A program made the position numbers and the translations under genes. 64,000 nt of DNA from Tetracentron sinense (taxonomy: Eukaryota; Streptophyta; Magnoliopsida; Trochodendrales; Trochodendraceae), in contig CM026551.1 in the NCBI GenBank assembly GCA_015143295.1, positions 13,937,827 to 14,001,826 of the forward strand, in the 5' to 3' direction. The notes under the pieces were generated by a model. That model searched no databases. It had not been told where the DNA came from and saw nothing but the letters and a program-made list of their open reading frames with translations. Of the stretch, positions 11,701 through 23,100 are shown one piece after another. Position 1 is the first letter of the stretch, and each line of letters begins with the position of its first letter.

Positions 11701-13621
11701 ACTTTATGATCGTCGCTCTTAATGCATCTAACATGATTTAGTTCTCTAGTTTTCCTCTTCCTACTTCTTGCAAGTTTAGATACGTATCCATGATACATTT
11801 CTTAATTTTGACTTATTGATATGTACACGATACCGGATTGTCCCCAATTTGTGTCACTTGTGTAGAACCTTATGCTTTGTGGGTTCCGGGATCTTGGCAT
11901 CATTTTCTGGCCAATTCGTTGTGACATGTGTAACTTTGAAATCCTTTGGGGATACAATCTCCAGGTTACCCTAAAGAGTTTTTCAGCGACGAGAAAAGGT
12001 TGGTCCTGGGATGAGTGAAGGGATGAGTCTTCATGCACTACTAATTCTTCATCTTTGGTCCTCTATCCTCAAGGGATTCAAGGATGTAAGGGCAGTTCCT
12101 TTTTGTTCTGGTTGGGTGACCCACCTTCTTTGTGTCAATTAGAGTTCTTGTGCAATTTTTGGCCTTCCTCTTTATTTTTTTCTTTTTGAAATCCTCTTTT
12201 TGTATGTGTGGCTTTTCCCTTTCTACTAATAAATTCTATTTATTTATTAAAAAAAAACTTTTGTGGCTTTGTGTGCAAAAGAAGAAGAAAAAAAATAAGA
12301 TAATAATAATAATTTTTTTTTTAAAAAGAGAAGAAGAAAAAATAACAAAGTCAAAAAAAGAGAGGATTTGGCCTTTTCCTTCCTTATGTGGAGAGCCATA
12401 TGTAGCTAGACAAAGTTCCTCAAACCTTCGATATTTTCTTTTTCATTTTGTCCATGAATGACCATTTTGTACTCTTGATATTAAGTAATATATTTTTTAT
12501 TTTCTGTAAATACTGTATAATTATGTGGGTCTCCGGCTTTGCCATGGGCACTTCAGTGCGAGCAATGACCACTAAGCAGCGGTATGCAACCGCGTCTTAA
12601 CGTCCAACAAGCACTTTCCTAGACCCCGATGCAGGTGCTAGGGGTCGTGGCTGGGTGAAGTGGTGCCCTAGACGACTTTTTGACTACACTGTTTAGGTCC
12701 TTATTGATATAAAGTAGAGATACTCATCCACAACAAATACCAGGTACCTACCCTACAATTAAAGAAAAAAATGGACTGGTACCTGTTCATTCATATTAGT
12801 CGAATGAATATTAATCAATAATTAGGAGAAATGTTTGATCTTCTACTTTCTACAGCTAAAATGTTCGATATCCATTTTTATCTTGCACTATATTTCTCTC
12901 TGCATGCACCTGATTGGGATTTAACAAGGTGGTATATTATCTAGTTGAGGTCTATGTAAGAAATGTACGTGTCCATTCTGTGGTGAATTCAGTTGCATGA
13001 GGATGCTTTACTCTATTTACTAATAGTGCATACCACAGCATACTTTCGGAGCACTTTGTCAGTTATGTGCAGAATATAGTGGAAAAGTGCTTTTTATGTT
13101 AAATGACTTATTTATTTTCCAACATATTATCAATGCTAACGCGCGCGCACACAATTAAAATAAGTCCTAACACTCATGCACACACAGATCATATATATAT
13201 AGCAACGGATTTCCTCTCCTAGCCACTTTTTCCAATGCATGTGATCCTAAGAGTTAGTGAATCTTAACCACAGTTAAAAGGGAACACGCTTTGGAAAAAG
13301 AGGCTAGGTCCAAGCATAATACTCGGGCCTCAGCCTGAGGAATCCGTTGCCCACATATATATATCCTGAGTAACAGCAGGGACCAAACAGTTGGCTAAGG
13401 TCAGTTTGCTAAATTAATATAATGTGATTCAGGTGAAGCGGTATTTTGAGTACGAGGATCCAAACGGAACGGTGAACGAGATCTGGCGCCAAGTCTCTTT
13501 GAAGCTCCCCCTTATTAAACTGATGATCAATCGTGACAAACGGCTTGTGCGGAGGGAGTTGACTAAATCAGATTGCTCTTGTATCTGTTCAAACCGGACT
13601 GGGACCATCTCAACCTTATGA
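4965..13621 (+). CDS. ARAD1: ARAD1-like GT47 glycosyltransferase (probable pectic arabinosyltransferase), 3 exons
   Basis: Exons 4965-5783, 9012-9377 and 13433-13621 join in phase into about 457 residues, close to the ~447 of Arabidopsis ARAD1. All junctions are GT-AG and all introns fall between codons. The product is a type II Golgi membrane protein: a short basic N-terminus (MARKS), a hydrophobic anchor at about residues 10-28, a Ser-rich stem, then an exostosin/GT47 domain from about residue 69 ([13 protein letters not shown]). The C-terminal half has the family blocks [18 protein letters not shown] (about 316-333) and a following P-IVSD-ELPFE block. ARAD proteins are implicated in adding arabinose to rhamnogalacturonan I arabinan; that role is by homology. 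An in-frame ATG at 4878 would add 29 residues. I prefer 4965 because its context (AAAAATGGCG) is good and MARKS matches the family start. Both introns are swollen by transposons. Convergent with NAP1. Confidence 0.93.
5784..9011 (+). other. ARAD1-like intron 1 (3.2 kb)
   Basis: A GTAACT donor and TTCTTGTAG acceptor bound 3228 bp. It holds a degenerate LINE (about 5950-7020), an old intronic duplication (about 7030-7330 versus 7430-7670), a tandem duplication at about 8306-8412, and otherwise AT-rich sequence without genes. Confidence 0.85.
5950..7020 (+). mobile_element. Degenerate LINE (L1-type) 3' fragment in ARAD1 intron 1
   Basis: Translation near 5966 gives [20 protein letters not shown], the end of a plant L1-type reverse transcriptase. 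It is followed after frameshifts by WENVWSGQ and zf-RVT-like pieces (for example [11 protein letters not shown] near 6430), ending in a CACTCAGTGAAC tail near 6980 seen in other LINE copies here (62820). 5'-truncated, many stops; same strand as the host gene. Boundaries are approximate. Confidence 0.7.
9012..9377 (+). CDS. ARAD1: ARAD1-like exon 2
   Basis: Encodes 122 codons from [10 protein letters not shown] to [10 protein letters not shown], including the GT47 motif [18 protein letters not shown] and the [15 protein letters not shown] block. Acceptor TTGTAG, donor GTATGT. Phase 0 at both ends. Confidence 0.95.
9600..10225 (+). mobile_element. Non-autonomous hAT-like element (GCCTAGGCG family), copy 1
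   Basis: The right end TTGACTACATTG and subterminal AATCGCCTAGAC words match the element at 50334-50992, as does nearly the whole interior. Flanking 8-mers ATAAAACT (left) and ATAAAAAT (right) agree at 6 of 8 positions, a decayed hAT-type target duplication. The left end has lost part of the terminal repeat. No coding capacity. Confidence 0.65.
10455..11130 (-). pseudogene. Ty3/gypsy chromovirus pol remnant (integrase end and chromodomain)
   Basis: On the minus strand, translation gives [11 protein letters not shown] (the conserved block after the integrase core) and then [17 protein letters not shown], a chromodomain-type motif. In between are frameshifts and an internal repeat of the RKEDEI / STR-KK phrase. 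This is the 3' end of a chromovirus polyprotein, broken by stops and by the copia LTR on its upstream side. Confidence 0.7.
11132..11448 (-). mobile_element. Ty1/copia 3' end: RNase H tail, polypurine tract and LTR
   Basis: On the minus strand, a degenerate copia RNase H end (LADILTKA near 11425) is followed by the polypurine tract TTGAGGGGAGTG and an LTR beginning TGTTGAGAAAATG, ending near TCACTATTTCA at about 11132. The LTR carries a TC-rich leader. The rest of the element is missing; it abuts gypsy sequence on one side and RTE LINE on the other. Confidence 0.6.
11449..11760 (-). mobile_element. RTE-type LINE reverse transcriptase fragment
   Basis: Minus-strand translation gives [19 protein letters not shown], recognisable as the RTE-clade block normally reading like M-KGKA-GPDGIP-E-WK. 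Short, with stops, truncated by the copia sequence. Confidence 0.5.
12100..12260 (+). mobile_element. LINE-like 3' tail
   Basis: The stretch ends ACTAATAAATTCTATTTATT followed by an A-rich run, the form of plant L1 LINE 3' ends. No coding domain is readable upstream, so only the tail is called. Confidence 0.35.
12545..12691. repeat. Possible single end of a third GCCTAGGCG-type hAT element
   Basis: The stretch ends TTTTTGACTACACTG, nearly the same terminus as the elements at 9600 and 50334, with CTAG-rich words before it. No matching left end was found, so this is a remnant or chance likeness. Confidence 0.3.
13198..13368. repeat. Fold-back MITE-like element in ARAD1 intron 2
   Basis: AGCAACGGATTTCCTCTCC on the left pairs with the reverse complement of GAGGAATCCGTTGCC on the right. 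Inner arms TAGCCACTTTTTCCAA and TTTGGAAAAAGAGGCTAG also pair. The flanks are (AT)n, so a target duplication cannot be told from the microsatellite. It ends about 65 bp upstream of the exon 3 acceptor. Confidence 0.55.
13433..13621 (+). CDS. ARAD1: ARAD1-like exon 3 (terminal)
   Basis: Encodes the last 62 residues, from [12 protein letters not shown] to the TGA at 13619-13621, including EIWRQVS and the Cys-rich tail ([10 protein letters not shown]) shared with ARAD proteins. A GATTCAG acceptor precedes it. Confidence 0.93.
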   Translation: MKRYFEYEDPNGTVNEIWRQVSLKLPLIKLMINRDKRLVRRELTKSDCSCICSNRTGTISTL

Positions 13622-13855
13622 TGAAACCGTTATCAATGCTTCTGGAGCTCAGAGACTTGTTCAACACCCAGCAAAAATCTCCAAGCTTATTCTTCATGTA
13701 CACATTATTAGAAGACTTTTGCTATGGGCAGGTGTGGAACATAATTGCATAAAATCTACTGTTAGTTCTTAAGGAGAAGGTGCCCCACATTCATCCCATC
13801 CACGCTGCTTCCTTCACCATGTTAATTGAGGTTTCCTAGCAGATTTTTTACCATG

Positions 13856-13861
13856 AATAAA
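13856..13861 (+). terminator. Candidate poly(A) signal of ARAD1-like
   Basis: AATAAA lies 235 bp after the stop codon, a usual plant 3' UTR distance. Not proof of the cleavage site. Confidence 0.35.
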
Positions 13862-15455
13862 GGTTCACTCTCTCTCACACAACGGCATTAGTGTTGAAGT
13901 CGAGTTGATTCTTCTTCGTTTCTCATACTTTGAGATGGCAAGGGCAAATGTAGCAGCTGATTGCAACTGTACTTAGTTTGAATATGTAGAAAATTAAACA
14001 GTGCTTGATTCATATATATTTATTGGTTGTTGCAAATCTGTAGTATGTCAATCAATTGGGATGTGATGCTACCATTGATAATAAGGTCATGACTGTATAT
14101 CTGATTTTCTTGATTTACCCGTTTTGTGTACTGCCCTTTCGATTTGATGGTGTTGAGTCTTGTTGCCAGCTGCTATCTTATTGTGGTTATCTTCCATTGT
14201 TGCATTTTGGTAGATAAAGTCTTGTAGCATTTTTATTAGGTTAGTGAAAATCAATGACAAAACAGAACACTGTTATCAATTATCATCATCTCTGATTGGC
14301 ATACAACAGGTTAACTGACAGACTACCCAGACTGAAAACCAATCAGTTAAAAAAGGATCTGTTGCATGGATTAGGGCACACTGCTTCTGTCAAAAACAGA
14401 TCTGTTGCATGGATTAAGGTTAGTTAAAAAAGGATCTGCAACAATTCTCAGTACTGGAAGAGCTACTTGCATTGCATCTCTCTCTCTCTCTTCTTGCCTT
14501 TTCTTTTGTTACATTTTCTCCATAATTTTCAAAGAATTTCGATTTTTTTTTCTTGTTGGTGAGAAGATGATTCATCTCTCATTGTCATGAAAGAAATCCT
14601 CTTGTTGAAATCTTTCTTTCTTGGGTAGCTCCTGGCGGGGATAGCAGGCTACACGAGTGCAACTCACATGGGGTGGAGTCTGTTGTGTTGGGTTTCGGCC
14701 AACCCAAGTCTAACACTAAGAGCAAACCGGTTTTCCTATGGCCCAACTCAACCTTACACTCACACCTTAACCCAACCTAAGGTACACGAACACATACTTT
14801 ACAAGCAAAGCATTTATCAAATTCAAAGTGGATTCGACCCGAAAACATTCTGATGTGATCAATTTTTGATGTGATCATTTTTTCGATATTGAATAGTTAC
14901 AGGTAAGTCTCATTTCTAAGGCTTAATTCGGGTTGATACAAATTGGTTGTGTGGATTGGATTGGACTAGGTTGGGTTATGTCGGGTAGTGGCATTCATAA
15001 TTAAGTTTTTAGTTGTAACTATAAACAATAAACATGTGGTGTTAGAAATAATGACAGAACACTTTCTTGTTCTTTCTTTTAAGAATCACTCTCTTTTTGA
15101 TTAGATGGAGGGTGTTAGTTCAAAACAGGTGTCTTTATATTTTAATGGAAGACAATAACACACCTTTCCCCGGAAGAAAGTGGAGCTATTTAGATGCTAA
15201 TCATTTTTTTTCCAGATATTATTGATCTTTTATTATATTTTCTTCACAATTATGTATTAAGAGAGTGCTTGAATTATGAATCTTTTAGATTGTCCAACAT
15301 GACAGAGACTTTTTGGTATGGGCCTATTGAGAACCCTTTGAAAGAGCCCTACTCCTGAATTCAAGGCTGACAATGGATCGTATGGATGAAAACGATAAAG
15401 AAATCCTAAATAATTAGGTAACTTAAATCTTTAATTAGATAAATATACACTCTCA
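13862..15455. other. Intergenic DNA between the convergent genes
   Basis: No coding region is recognised. There is a small direct repeat (GGATCTGTTGCATGGATTA at about 14355 and 14399) and a (TC)n run near 14480. Otherwise AT-rich single-copy-looking sequence. Confidence 0.5.
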
Positions 15456-15459
15456 CATT

Positions 15460-15975
15460 AGAAAGCACGGATACTTCAAATAGGTCCTCATACCCGTATC
15501 GGATATGGATACGCCTCCGATACGGCGGGATATGGCTTAGATGTATCTGGTCAATTTAAAACAATTTTTTTGAAAAAAAATTTCGGATACAGCAGGGATA
15601 CGGCTTCGATACTGCATGAATACACCGAGATATGGACATGATTTTTATTTTTTGGAGACCTGGGGTGTGACCCCATCTCTTTTGTTTTTGCATGGGCATG
15701 GTCTTCTTTATATTTTGCTTAGTGGATGATATGATGACTTTTCTTTTTTGCTTAGTGGATGATGAGATGACTCTATTTCTTTTGCTTTTGCATGGACATG
15801 GTCTTTTTTATACATAACAACAACTGAACCAATGGTTATAATCATAATACAAAATATAGTATTATTATTATTTAAAAAATTACAGATGTATCCTGACCGT
15901 ACCCGTATCATATTTTTTTAGGTTCTACCGTATCGTCGTACCCATATCGTATCGTACCCATATCTGTGCTTCTCA
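15460..15975. mobile_element. GTATCG-rich terminal-repeat element
   Basis: AAGCACGGATAC at the left pairs with the reverse complement of GATATGGGTACG...TATCTGTGCTT at the right. Inside both ends the words GTATCG, CGGATAC and GATACGG recur in both orientations. This is the layout of the other GTATCG elements here (57282, 27668, 53524). No clean target duplication was found, so boundaries are approximate. Confidence 0.45.
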
Positions 15976-15997
15976 GTCTCATACAATGTCATTAGAA

Positions 15998-16228
15998 CTA
16001 GACCGGCTGAGTGGCCGTTCCCGGTTCAACCGTGTCCTTTTTTATTAAAAAATATTATTTCCTCATTATTACTCATTTATGGCCAGTTCTGACCGGTTCT
16101 CCACCTTTTTTACCACTAGTTCCCGGTTTTTAAATAGGTATGGTTTTGGGGGGTTAGGGAACTGGTGAGGGGACCGATTCTTGGTTTTTCCGGTTCGATC
16201 GGCCGGTCCGGTTCTGACAATACTGCTC
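15998..16228. mobile_element. AACCGG-rich terminal-repeat element, copy 1
   Basis: AGAACTAGACCGGC at the left mirrors GGCCGGTCCGGTTCT at the right. CCGGTT/AACCGG words fill both ends around an AT-rich centre. A related inverted copy lies at about 43797-44071 inside a copia LTR. The target duplication is too decayed to call. Confidence 0.45.
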
Positions 16229-16236
16229 TCACAAGC

Positions 16237-16259
16237 AATCTCTCTCTCTCTCTCTCTAT
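16237..16259. repeat. (CT)n microsatellite
   Basis: An uninterrupted CT dinucleotide run of about 22 bases, ending in CTATA. Confidence 0.9.
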
Positions 16260-16365
16260 AAGTCCGGGTTAGAGTGTGTAAGCTGAAAAAGGCATTCTAA
16301 GGTCAGAAACACCCATCTTTTTATCATCAATTCCTCTTCAGGGTCTCTTTTTTTTGTTAGTATAT

Positions 16366-16512
16366 GTCTGACATTATCTTGACCAGAAGTAATGAGCAAT
16401 TTCTGTTAGCCCTGCATTTATACACTGAGTGATGAGTTCTCTATGAAGGATCTTGGTCCCCTGCTTTACTTTCTGGGTATCGAAGTAAATCAAATTCAAG
16501 AGTGTCTGAGGG
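16366..16512 (+). pseudogene. Ty1/copia reverse transcriptase scrap
   Basis: Translation shows DIILTRSNEQ, then after a frame change LSDEFSMKDLGPLLYFLGIE, the conserved copia RT block downstream of the YVDD motif. About 145 bp; no LTRs nearby. Confidence 0.75.
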
Positions 16513-16618
16513 AGCCATGGGGTGGGGAGACTAGGAAGAAGGGTTAGTCGTTTTCGCATTTTGTTTTTAGGTTCACCAAAATTTGTATAGATCAGCTTAG
16601 TAAAAAAATTATTTTCCT

Positions 16619-16624
16619 TTTATT
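16619..16624 (-). terminator. Candidate poly(A) signal of NAP1
   Basis: On the minus strand AATAAA lies about 75 bp past the NAP1 stop codon. The next named sequence downstream is the copia scrap at 16366-16512, so the 3' UTR is probably short. Confidence 0.35.
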
Positions 16625-16696
16625 TTCCTCATCATAAATAGAAAGAAGCAGATATTATACCACCCTCCTGTTGTTTTTACAAGTTTATGCCATGTT

Positions 16697-17195
16697 CTAC
16701 TTGTACAATAAAGGACCAGACCTCGACACTGCAAACCTTGGTAATGGACTGGGACCTGTGCTGCCTGAAGTTGAGCCTTCAACAAATTTCACTTTTCGGC
16801 TTGAACTGTAATCCAAGGGTCCAGAGCGACGAACATTCCGATGTTTGTTGTTGTCACTGCTGCGTAGGCTTCCACTATCGGTACCATAGAGCTGTTCCTG
16901 GCTATGGGTTGACGATGCCTTGAAATAACCTGAGTCGTTAGAACTTGATTGAGGCGTCGAGTCACCACGATTCTGCCGGAATGCAGGAGATGCATGCACC
17001 ATAGATACAGCAGGCGATTGTTGGGGTGATGGGCTTAATAATGCCAGTGCCGTGGAAGGAGAATTAGCATAGTACTGGCTATATATTGAACGGAGAATGG
17101 TGTAAGGAACATGGGTTTCCAGGGTACTTCTCGGAAGGTATGGAGAGATCTCACAGAGCTGGTCTAAGAAGATCAGCTTCGCCACAAGATGAGAC
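16697..17195 (-). CDS. NAP1: NAP1 terminal exon
   Basis: Begins with the last base of an Arg codon, then SHLVAKLIFLDQLCEISPYL, and runs through a Ser/Gln/Pro-rich low-complexity tail to GPSPLPRFAVSRSGPLLYK and TAG. Such a disordered tail is normal for plant NAP1. Acceptor TTCCACAG. Confidence 0.95.
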
Positions 17196-20100
17196 CTGTG
17201 GAAGAGAATCGAAGATGGTTAACTGTTAGTAGAATTGTTATATTAAAAGGCACGTGAATAAATTGAACCATCATATGATGATACCCAAGTTACCTGTTAC
17301 TATCGCTCCATGAATCCAGCATAATCCCTGCAGAGCATTTAATGAAGACCTGAATCGCGGACTTTATATTTGCTTCAACTGCCAAACGGCTCTGTATTTC
17401 AGGCTCCAAAATATCCCCAGCATGACCATTTGAGAGAGACTGCCTCTGTTGCTGTTTCCTTTCCAATCTAACAAACTCGCTCCCTGCAATCACAGCACTG
17501 ATGCACCTGCACCAACAAAATTTGGGTATGAATGATTTGAGGCTTTATTAGGCAATGAGGCACAAGAAGATACAACCTTCCTCCTCTATCAACAGTCTAC
17601 AATCTACATACAGTGCAAGCATAAGGGCCCTAATTAATCAATTGATAATCTCACATAGGAGATCTCTCAGGACAAAAAAAGGCAATGACTATAGTCATCT
17701 CACAAACTGTTTGTTAGGTCTGTCATGTAATGGTCCATAAGTATAAAAAAATGGTCCATAAGGAAGTACATGACAGATTCTCAGATGGTTAGAATCATCC
17801 ATAACTAAGAAAAATGGTCCATAAGAAAGTATATGACAGATTCTCAGATGGTTAGAATCATCCTACCAAGCTGATATTTGACCTAGGGATCTCCTGTGTA
17901 AAGACGACATGATGGATGCATTAGGATCCTGTGTAAGGACCATATGATGGATGTGTTAGGATACTCATGCATGTGCAGCACATGGTTGTGGTTTTGTTCT
18001 TCCAAAATGGACAAGAAAGAAGCCACATATCAGATCATCAGGCAGATAGAATCAGATCAAGCTGATAGTGGGAATTGGAAATCTCCTATCCAAGGCCCAC
18101 AAGCACAAATTGAGAGGTCTTGGATGCATGCATGCCACATGAGCAGTCAATGGGGGAGGAATGATTAGATTTTATGCTGCAATTAATTACTAAATAACAC
18201 AGTTCAGTAGTTCAGAATTTATGTGAATATAAAAGCATACCCACCTTGCTAAGCAGTGGATATTGTTGTTGAAGCCCCCAGTGTCAACATTGAAAGCAGT
18301 CGTATTCCAGACATTGGATGTCATGCATGCAGCAAATAGATATGGCAGCAAGCTCCATGAAACATCATTAGCACCCCCAACCTCTTCCAATATAGACCTG
18401 ACCCAATCAGAATCATGATCACCAACCACCCCAACACTATTTGCCACCCCCCTCAACCTCCTAATTTCATCCTTTTCGGGTATTTCATCAGGTAAATGCT
18501 TAATTATCCCAGCTAGCAATGAAAATACCAAGGGTGCACCTTCTTCCAGCACGGCTCCAGCAGCCTCTGCTAAAAGCCGATCAAAAGCTATTGCTTGCCC
18601 TGCCTGAATGCAGAAACCAACCATTGTGTCCATGTCCACAATCTGCTTCAAATTTGCCTCTCTTTCTATTCTGTCACCAGAATGCAGGCTTCCAGCAACT
18701 GCCTCAAGTGCCTCACGGTTTGATTGTAATGACGTATTGATGCAATTCAATAGTGCGGCTGTGTGTTCTTTCATCATTCTGTCTAGTCTGTCAACCCCAT
18801 AGCCACCAAAAATACGAACAAAGGCTTTCAACTCCCTGAGATCTGTGACCGACTCTGCAAAATATCCACCGACAGGCCTTGTGCTCTTGAAGCATTTGTT
18901 GATTGGCGCAAACAGGATTCCAGCACCAGAGAAATCCTTGACAATGTTCTCAATGTACCAGTTGCATACAGCTTCAATGGCAGATCCAGTATGTTGTTCT
19001 GCTGGTTTGACAAACAAGTGCAGTGAAGAAACTGGTCCGGAGAAGGCCTCCGTTAGTAAAACTTCTCGGACACCCTGAGTTAGGTCCATGCTAATGTGCT
19101 GCTCCACTAGATGAACTATGCTGATATGTCTACGGATCAGCGACTCCAGAATCGAAGGCCGCTGAAGATCGTTATCGGTTTTCAGGACTGCAAGCAGTCT
19201 CCTCCTGAAGTTTCCAAGGACGCATTCTCTCATGTACTGCAGAGTTATGGTAGGTATGTTATATTTGAGTAGTAATAGTTTGATTTACGTGCATTGGAAT
19301 AACACACACATCTCTCTCTCTCTCTCTATATATATGTATATATATATACTATGTTATTGGAAATTAAAAGTAGTTGGAAGGCCATACAAAATCTTGATTC
19401 TATATGATGTAAACTGCAAAGAACTAGTAAGTAATTCATTTTGGAGCCATACAATGATTGAAGAATGCTTGCAAGAAATTATATTGGAGATAGAATTATG
19501 CAAGAATGCCTCCCACCAAATTGCTCTAGTATCCATCAAAAGTAAGAGCAGTACATTTGGGAGTATACCTATAGAGACCAAAAATTTATTTTCTCGACAT
19601 TTGTGCCATTTATACGAATTTCTTGAAATATGTGCCCGATTTTAAATGCATGCGTTCCTAAAAGATGAATTAAAAGGGATGCTTTAACATACCCTCAACT
19701 TCAAAACGCTCTAGTTTTGTCACTGTTGATCGGAATCGAATGATTCTTAAACCATTAGAAATGTATAAAAACCCTATTCGAGGTTCATGTTTATCATTTT
19801 TCCAGATTCTTAGTCGAAGATAGGTTAAATATTGGATTTCCAAAATCGGGCCCGCTGAAAATTTGGGCTGCTGAAATCCACTCCAAACTAGTCATCTTTA
19901 GAGCTCATTTAGGTAATTAAAAACTTAAAATTGGGACTTGTCTATTAGACAAGAAATTGTTCCCCTTTGAATGACGAGTCCAACGCAAGTTGAATTGTCC
20001 AATTCCGATAACCGAGTCAAAAGTTACGGCCAAAATACCGAAAACAGTTCCAAGTCAAAAAATTAAAAAAAAAAAGGGGGGGGGGGGGGGGGGGGACCGA

Positions 20101-23100
20101 TCGCCCACCACCGGCGATTGATTTCCCAGAACGGGAAATTTTGCTTAAAAATTTGATTTTCGACCCTTTCTACCTTCCCTAGGGTTCCCAACTCTATAAG
20201 TACCTCCTTAACTTGTGAATTAGGTTTCCTAGAGCCTCATAAATATAAAAGGGAGAGAGAAGAGAGTATTTTGAGAGATTCAAAGAGGAAAAAGCTTAGA
20301 GATTTCAAGGATTCAACAAAAGAAGAAGAAAAGAGACTTGAGGATCTAGATCGAACCCCATTCGCAAGCGATAGATCGTAGAGAAGCGATCAAGTGAGGT
20401 AATTGACTTTCCCTAGTTCTCAATTTTATAACTATTAATATAAAGTATGAATCTAGTGATAAGATCGATGTAAAGAACATGATTAAGATGTGAATAATGT
20501 AAAATAACTGATCTAGTGATCCATACTTTGAATATTAACCTAAAAGGATGAATCAAAAGGAGTAAACCTAAGTAAGAATGTAACAACATGTAGGATGTGA
20601 AGAACCATATTTATGATTCTGGTTTTATAATTCTTGAATCGTTAAAATAGGATGTGAAGAACCATATTTATGATTTTGTTATATTATTCTTGAATCGTTA
20701 AAATAGGATGTGAATAACTATATTTAGGATTCAGTTTCATTATTCTTTAATCGTTAAAATAGGATATGAATAACTATATTTATGATTTAGTTTCATTATT
20801 TTGAATCGCTAACATAGGATGTGAAGAACCATGTTAAAATTAATTATGATTCAACAAGCAGATTGAGAAATTTTATTGAAGTGTGTGGATTTATGAGGAG
20901 AATGAGATGAATAGATAGAATTGAATGGATGAATTATTGTGGGATTTTTAATTATATGTAAGTTTGATTTTATGCTTATAATTCATGAGAATTATTATTG
21001 ATGAAGGGTGTTATAATTACGATATTGATTTTGATTTAAACAAAAAGGGGATTTTGATATTTACATTAGATCTTGATTTATGTGTGCTTTGATATAAACT
21101 ATGATTTTAGATTGTCGAATAATTAGAAATATGAAGGTTTGTGTGTTTCTTTTATGTTCCTTTATGCGTGATATACATTTGGGTAAATGAACCTTGGAGG
21201 AAAGTCAAACTTGCCTAGGCCTGGTTAACATAGTGGAGTGGGACGTTATGGTGAAATGTCCTATGGCCATTGACGGTTACTCTTAGGTGTAATTTAAACA
21301 AAAGGTGTATCATTGAGCACTCACGAATGAAAAATATGCATAAGGATTAAGAGTGAATCTAAGACACTAAGAAGATTATAAGTAAGACCTAAGGTAAAGT
21401 AAATAAATAAGAAAGACACATGAAAACGATAATGCATGTATGTGTTTTGCACCACCGGATACTATCAAAGGGCGAGAAGTATGCCAAAGTAAGTAAGCCG
21501 TCGTACCGGAAAATGTACTAAGCCGTCCGTGCCGGATAATGTATGAAGGATGGTATCTTGGTGAAGTAAAGTATAGTAACCCCTTTCCTTATACGGCAAA
21601 GCGGTATTTTAAGTTATTATTAATGCATGTGAATGTGTTGTTCACGGAACGATAAAGTATGAAGTATAAAAAAAAAAGTAAGAAAAGAAAGATCTCAAAA
21701 GATGCTAATGCCTTGCTTCAAGATAAGTTTCCAAGGGTACTAGTTATCTGGCTTCAAGAAAGATCTCAAAGAAAAGTAAGAAAAGAAAAAGATGCTAGTG
21801 CCTTGCTTCAAGATAAGTTACGAAGGGTCCTAGTTATCTGACTTCAAGAAAGATATCAAAGAAAAGTAAGAAAAAAATAAAAGTAAGAATGTAAGAAAAG
21901 TAAGAAATGAAGAAAAAGTAAGATAAGTACAAGTGAACACATGAAAGAATTGAAAAGAAAATATGCTTCCGCACTCTGATTTATGTATGTGAATTGTAAT
22001 TGAACTGTGACTTTATCCATATTATCGTTATGATATTGTTTACTATGGATTGTTATATATGCGGAATAACTTGTTACTCAGCCGATGACTTTTGTTGTCG
22101 GCAGGTTCAGGTTTTGATATTTGTGCGCTCGGACCGTGGGAAGAAGAAGAATACTTAGGAGAACCGGAAGGTGATTATCCCAAGGAAGAACGAGATCTTG
22201 ATCGTTAGTCCTACTGTTGAAGTTAAATTATTAGTAGTAAATTTTCAGGGAGACTTTAATTGACTTTATGGAGATTCATGTTTAATTTAGTTTTGATTAT
22301 GATCATGATGGATGATCAGGATTTATTATATTTCAGTTGCAGTTAGGGATTATGAATTTAATTGATGTTATTAATTGAAGAAATTTTTAGGTTCGTATTT
22401 TAGTATGCCTTAAATGTTTTTAACATGATGGTTTGTTAAGTAAGTCACGTGCCAAGATCTCACATTCTCCTAGGTGGGGTTTTGGGGTGCAACAATACCT
22501 GTTGCTACTAGAGTGTCATGTCTTGGGCTCAATGTTGCCATTACCTAGAGCATCAACTTCTTGAACTCACTCGTAAGAACACAAATGATGACTTTGAGCC
22601 ACATCAAAGCTCTATGTAGTTATGAGTCCGGCTCATGATTTGAGATTTTCTGAGCGTTATCTTGTGATACCTCTTTTTATGAATGCATTATCATTTAAAA
22701 CTCATTTATGTGCACATTTGGCTTTACAGTTTCAGACAACATATGCTACTTCGTGTGATTCTTAAGCTTGATACTATACATGCATTTACTTTGTTATATA
22801 ATGAGTTATTGATGTGTATTTATACGTTATTCATACCTTGAAGTTCTATCTTAAAATTTCAATGTTTCCTTAATATTTCATGCAATAGTATTTCCTTGGA
22901 CTTCCTTAAACTTTCTTGAAACGTTTCCACTTCCCTAGAGACCAAAGTTTACACCCACACTGAAGTTTAAAACCTTAGTTTGAGTACCAACGACTCTACT
23001 ACAATGCGTCTCATTCCGAAGGTGTCAATTCTACCTTATACATATTGGAGACGAGCTTGATTTCTATTCCTATTATCATAGGGGAAGCCAGTTCTGGGGT

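Larger units (their letters stand above)
9378..13432 (+). other. ARAD1-like intron 2 (4.1 kb)
   Basis: GTATGT donor and GATTCAG acceptor. Contents in order: hAT-like element (9600-10225), gypsy chromodomain remnant on the minus strand, copia pol end and LTR on the minus strand, RTE LINE on the minus strand, a LINE-like tail on the plus strand, and a fold-back element just before exon 3. Confidence 0.85.
19570..22494 (+). mobile_element. Solo LTR of a Ty3/gypsy-type element, 2.9 kb
   Basis: Flanked by an exact 5-bp direct repeat ATACC (19565-19569 and 22495-22499). It begins TATAGAGACCAAAAATTTA (TG decayed to TA) and ends TTGGGGTGCAACA. Both ends match the LTR at 58627-61305 (TGTAGAGACCCGAATTTA; ACATTTGTGCCATTTAT; AGTATGCCTT near the end). 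No coding region lies inside, so it is a solo LTR left by recombination. It contains tandem repeats and a poly-A/poly-G run. It is antisense to NAP1. Confidence 0.8.

Noticed and set aside
16697..19078. Several open frames on both strands overlapping NAP1 exons
   Set aside because: Shadow frames of conserved coding exons; only the NAP1 frame has splice-phase continuity and family likeness.
19232..19645. 137-codon open frame on the plus strand
   Set aside because: Low-complexity (CT/TA repeat) translation that runs from NAP1 intron into the start of the solo LTR; no protein-like features.
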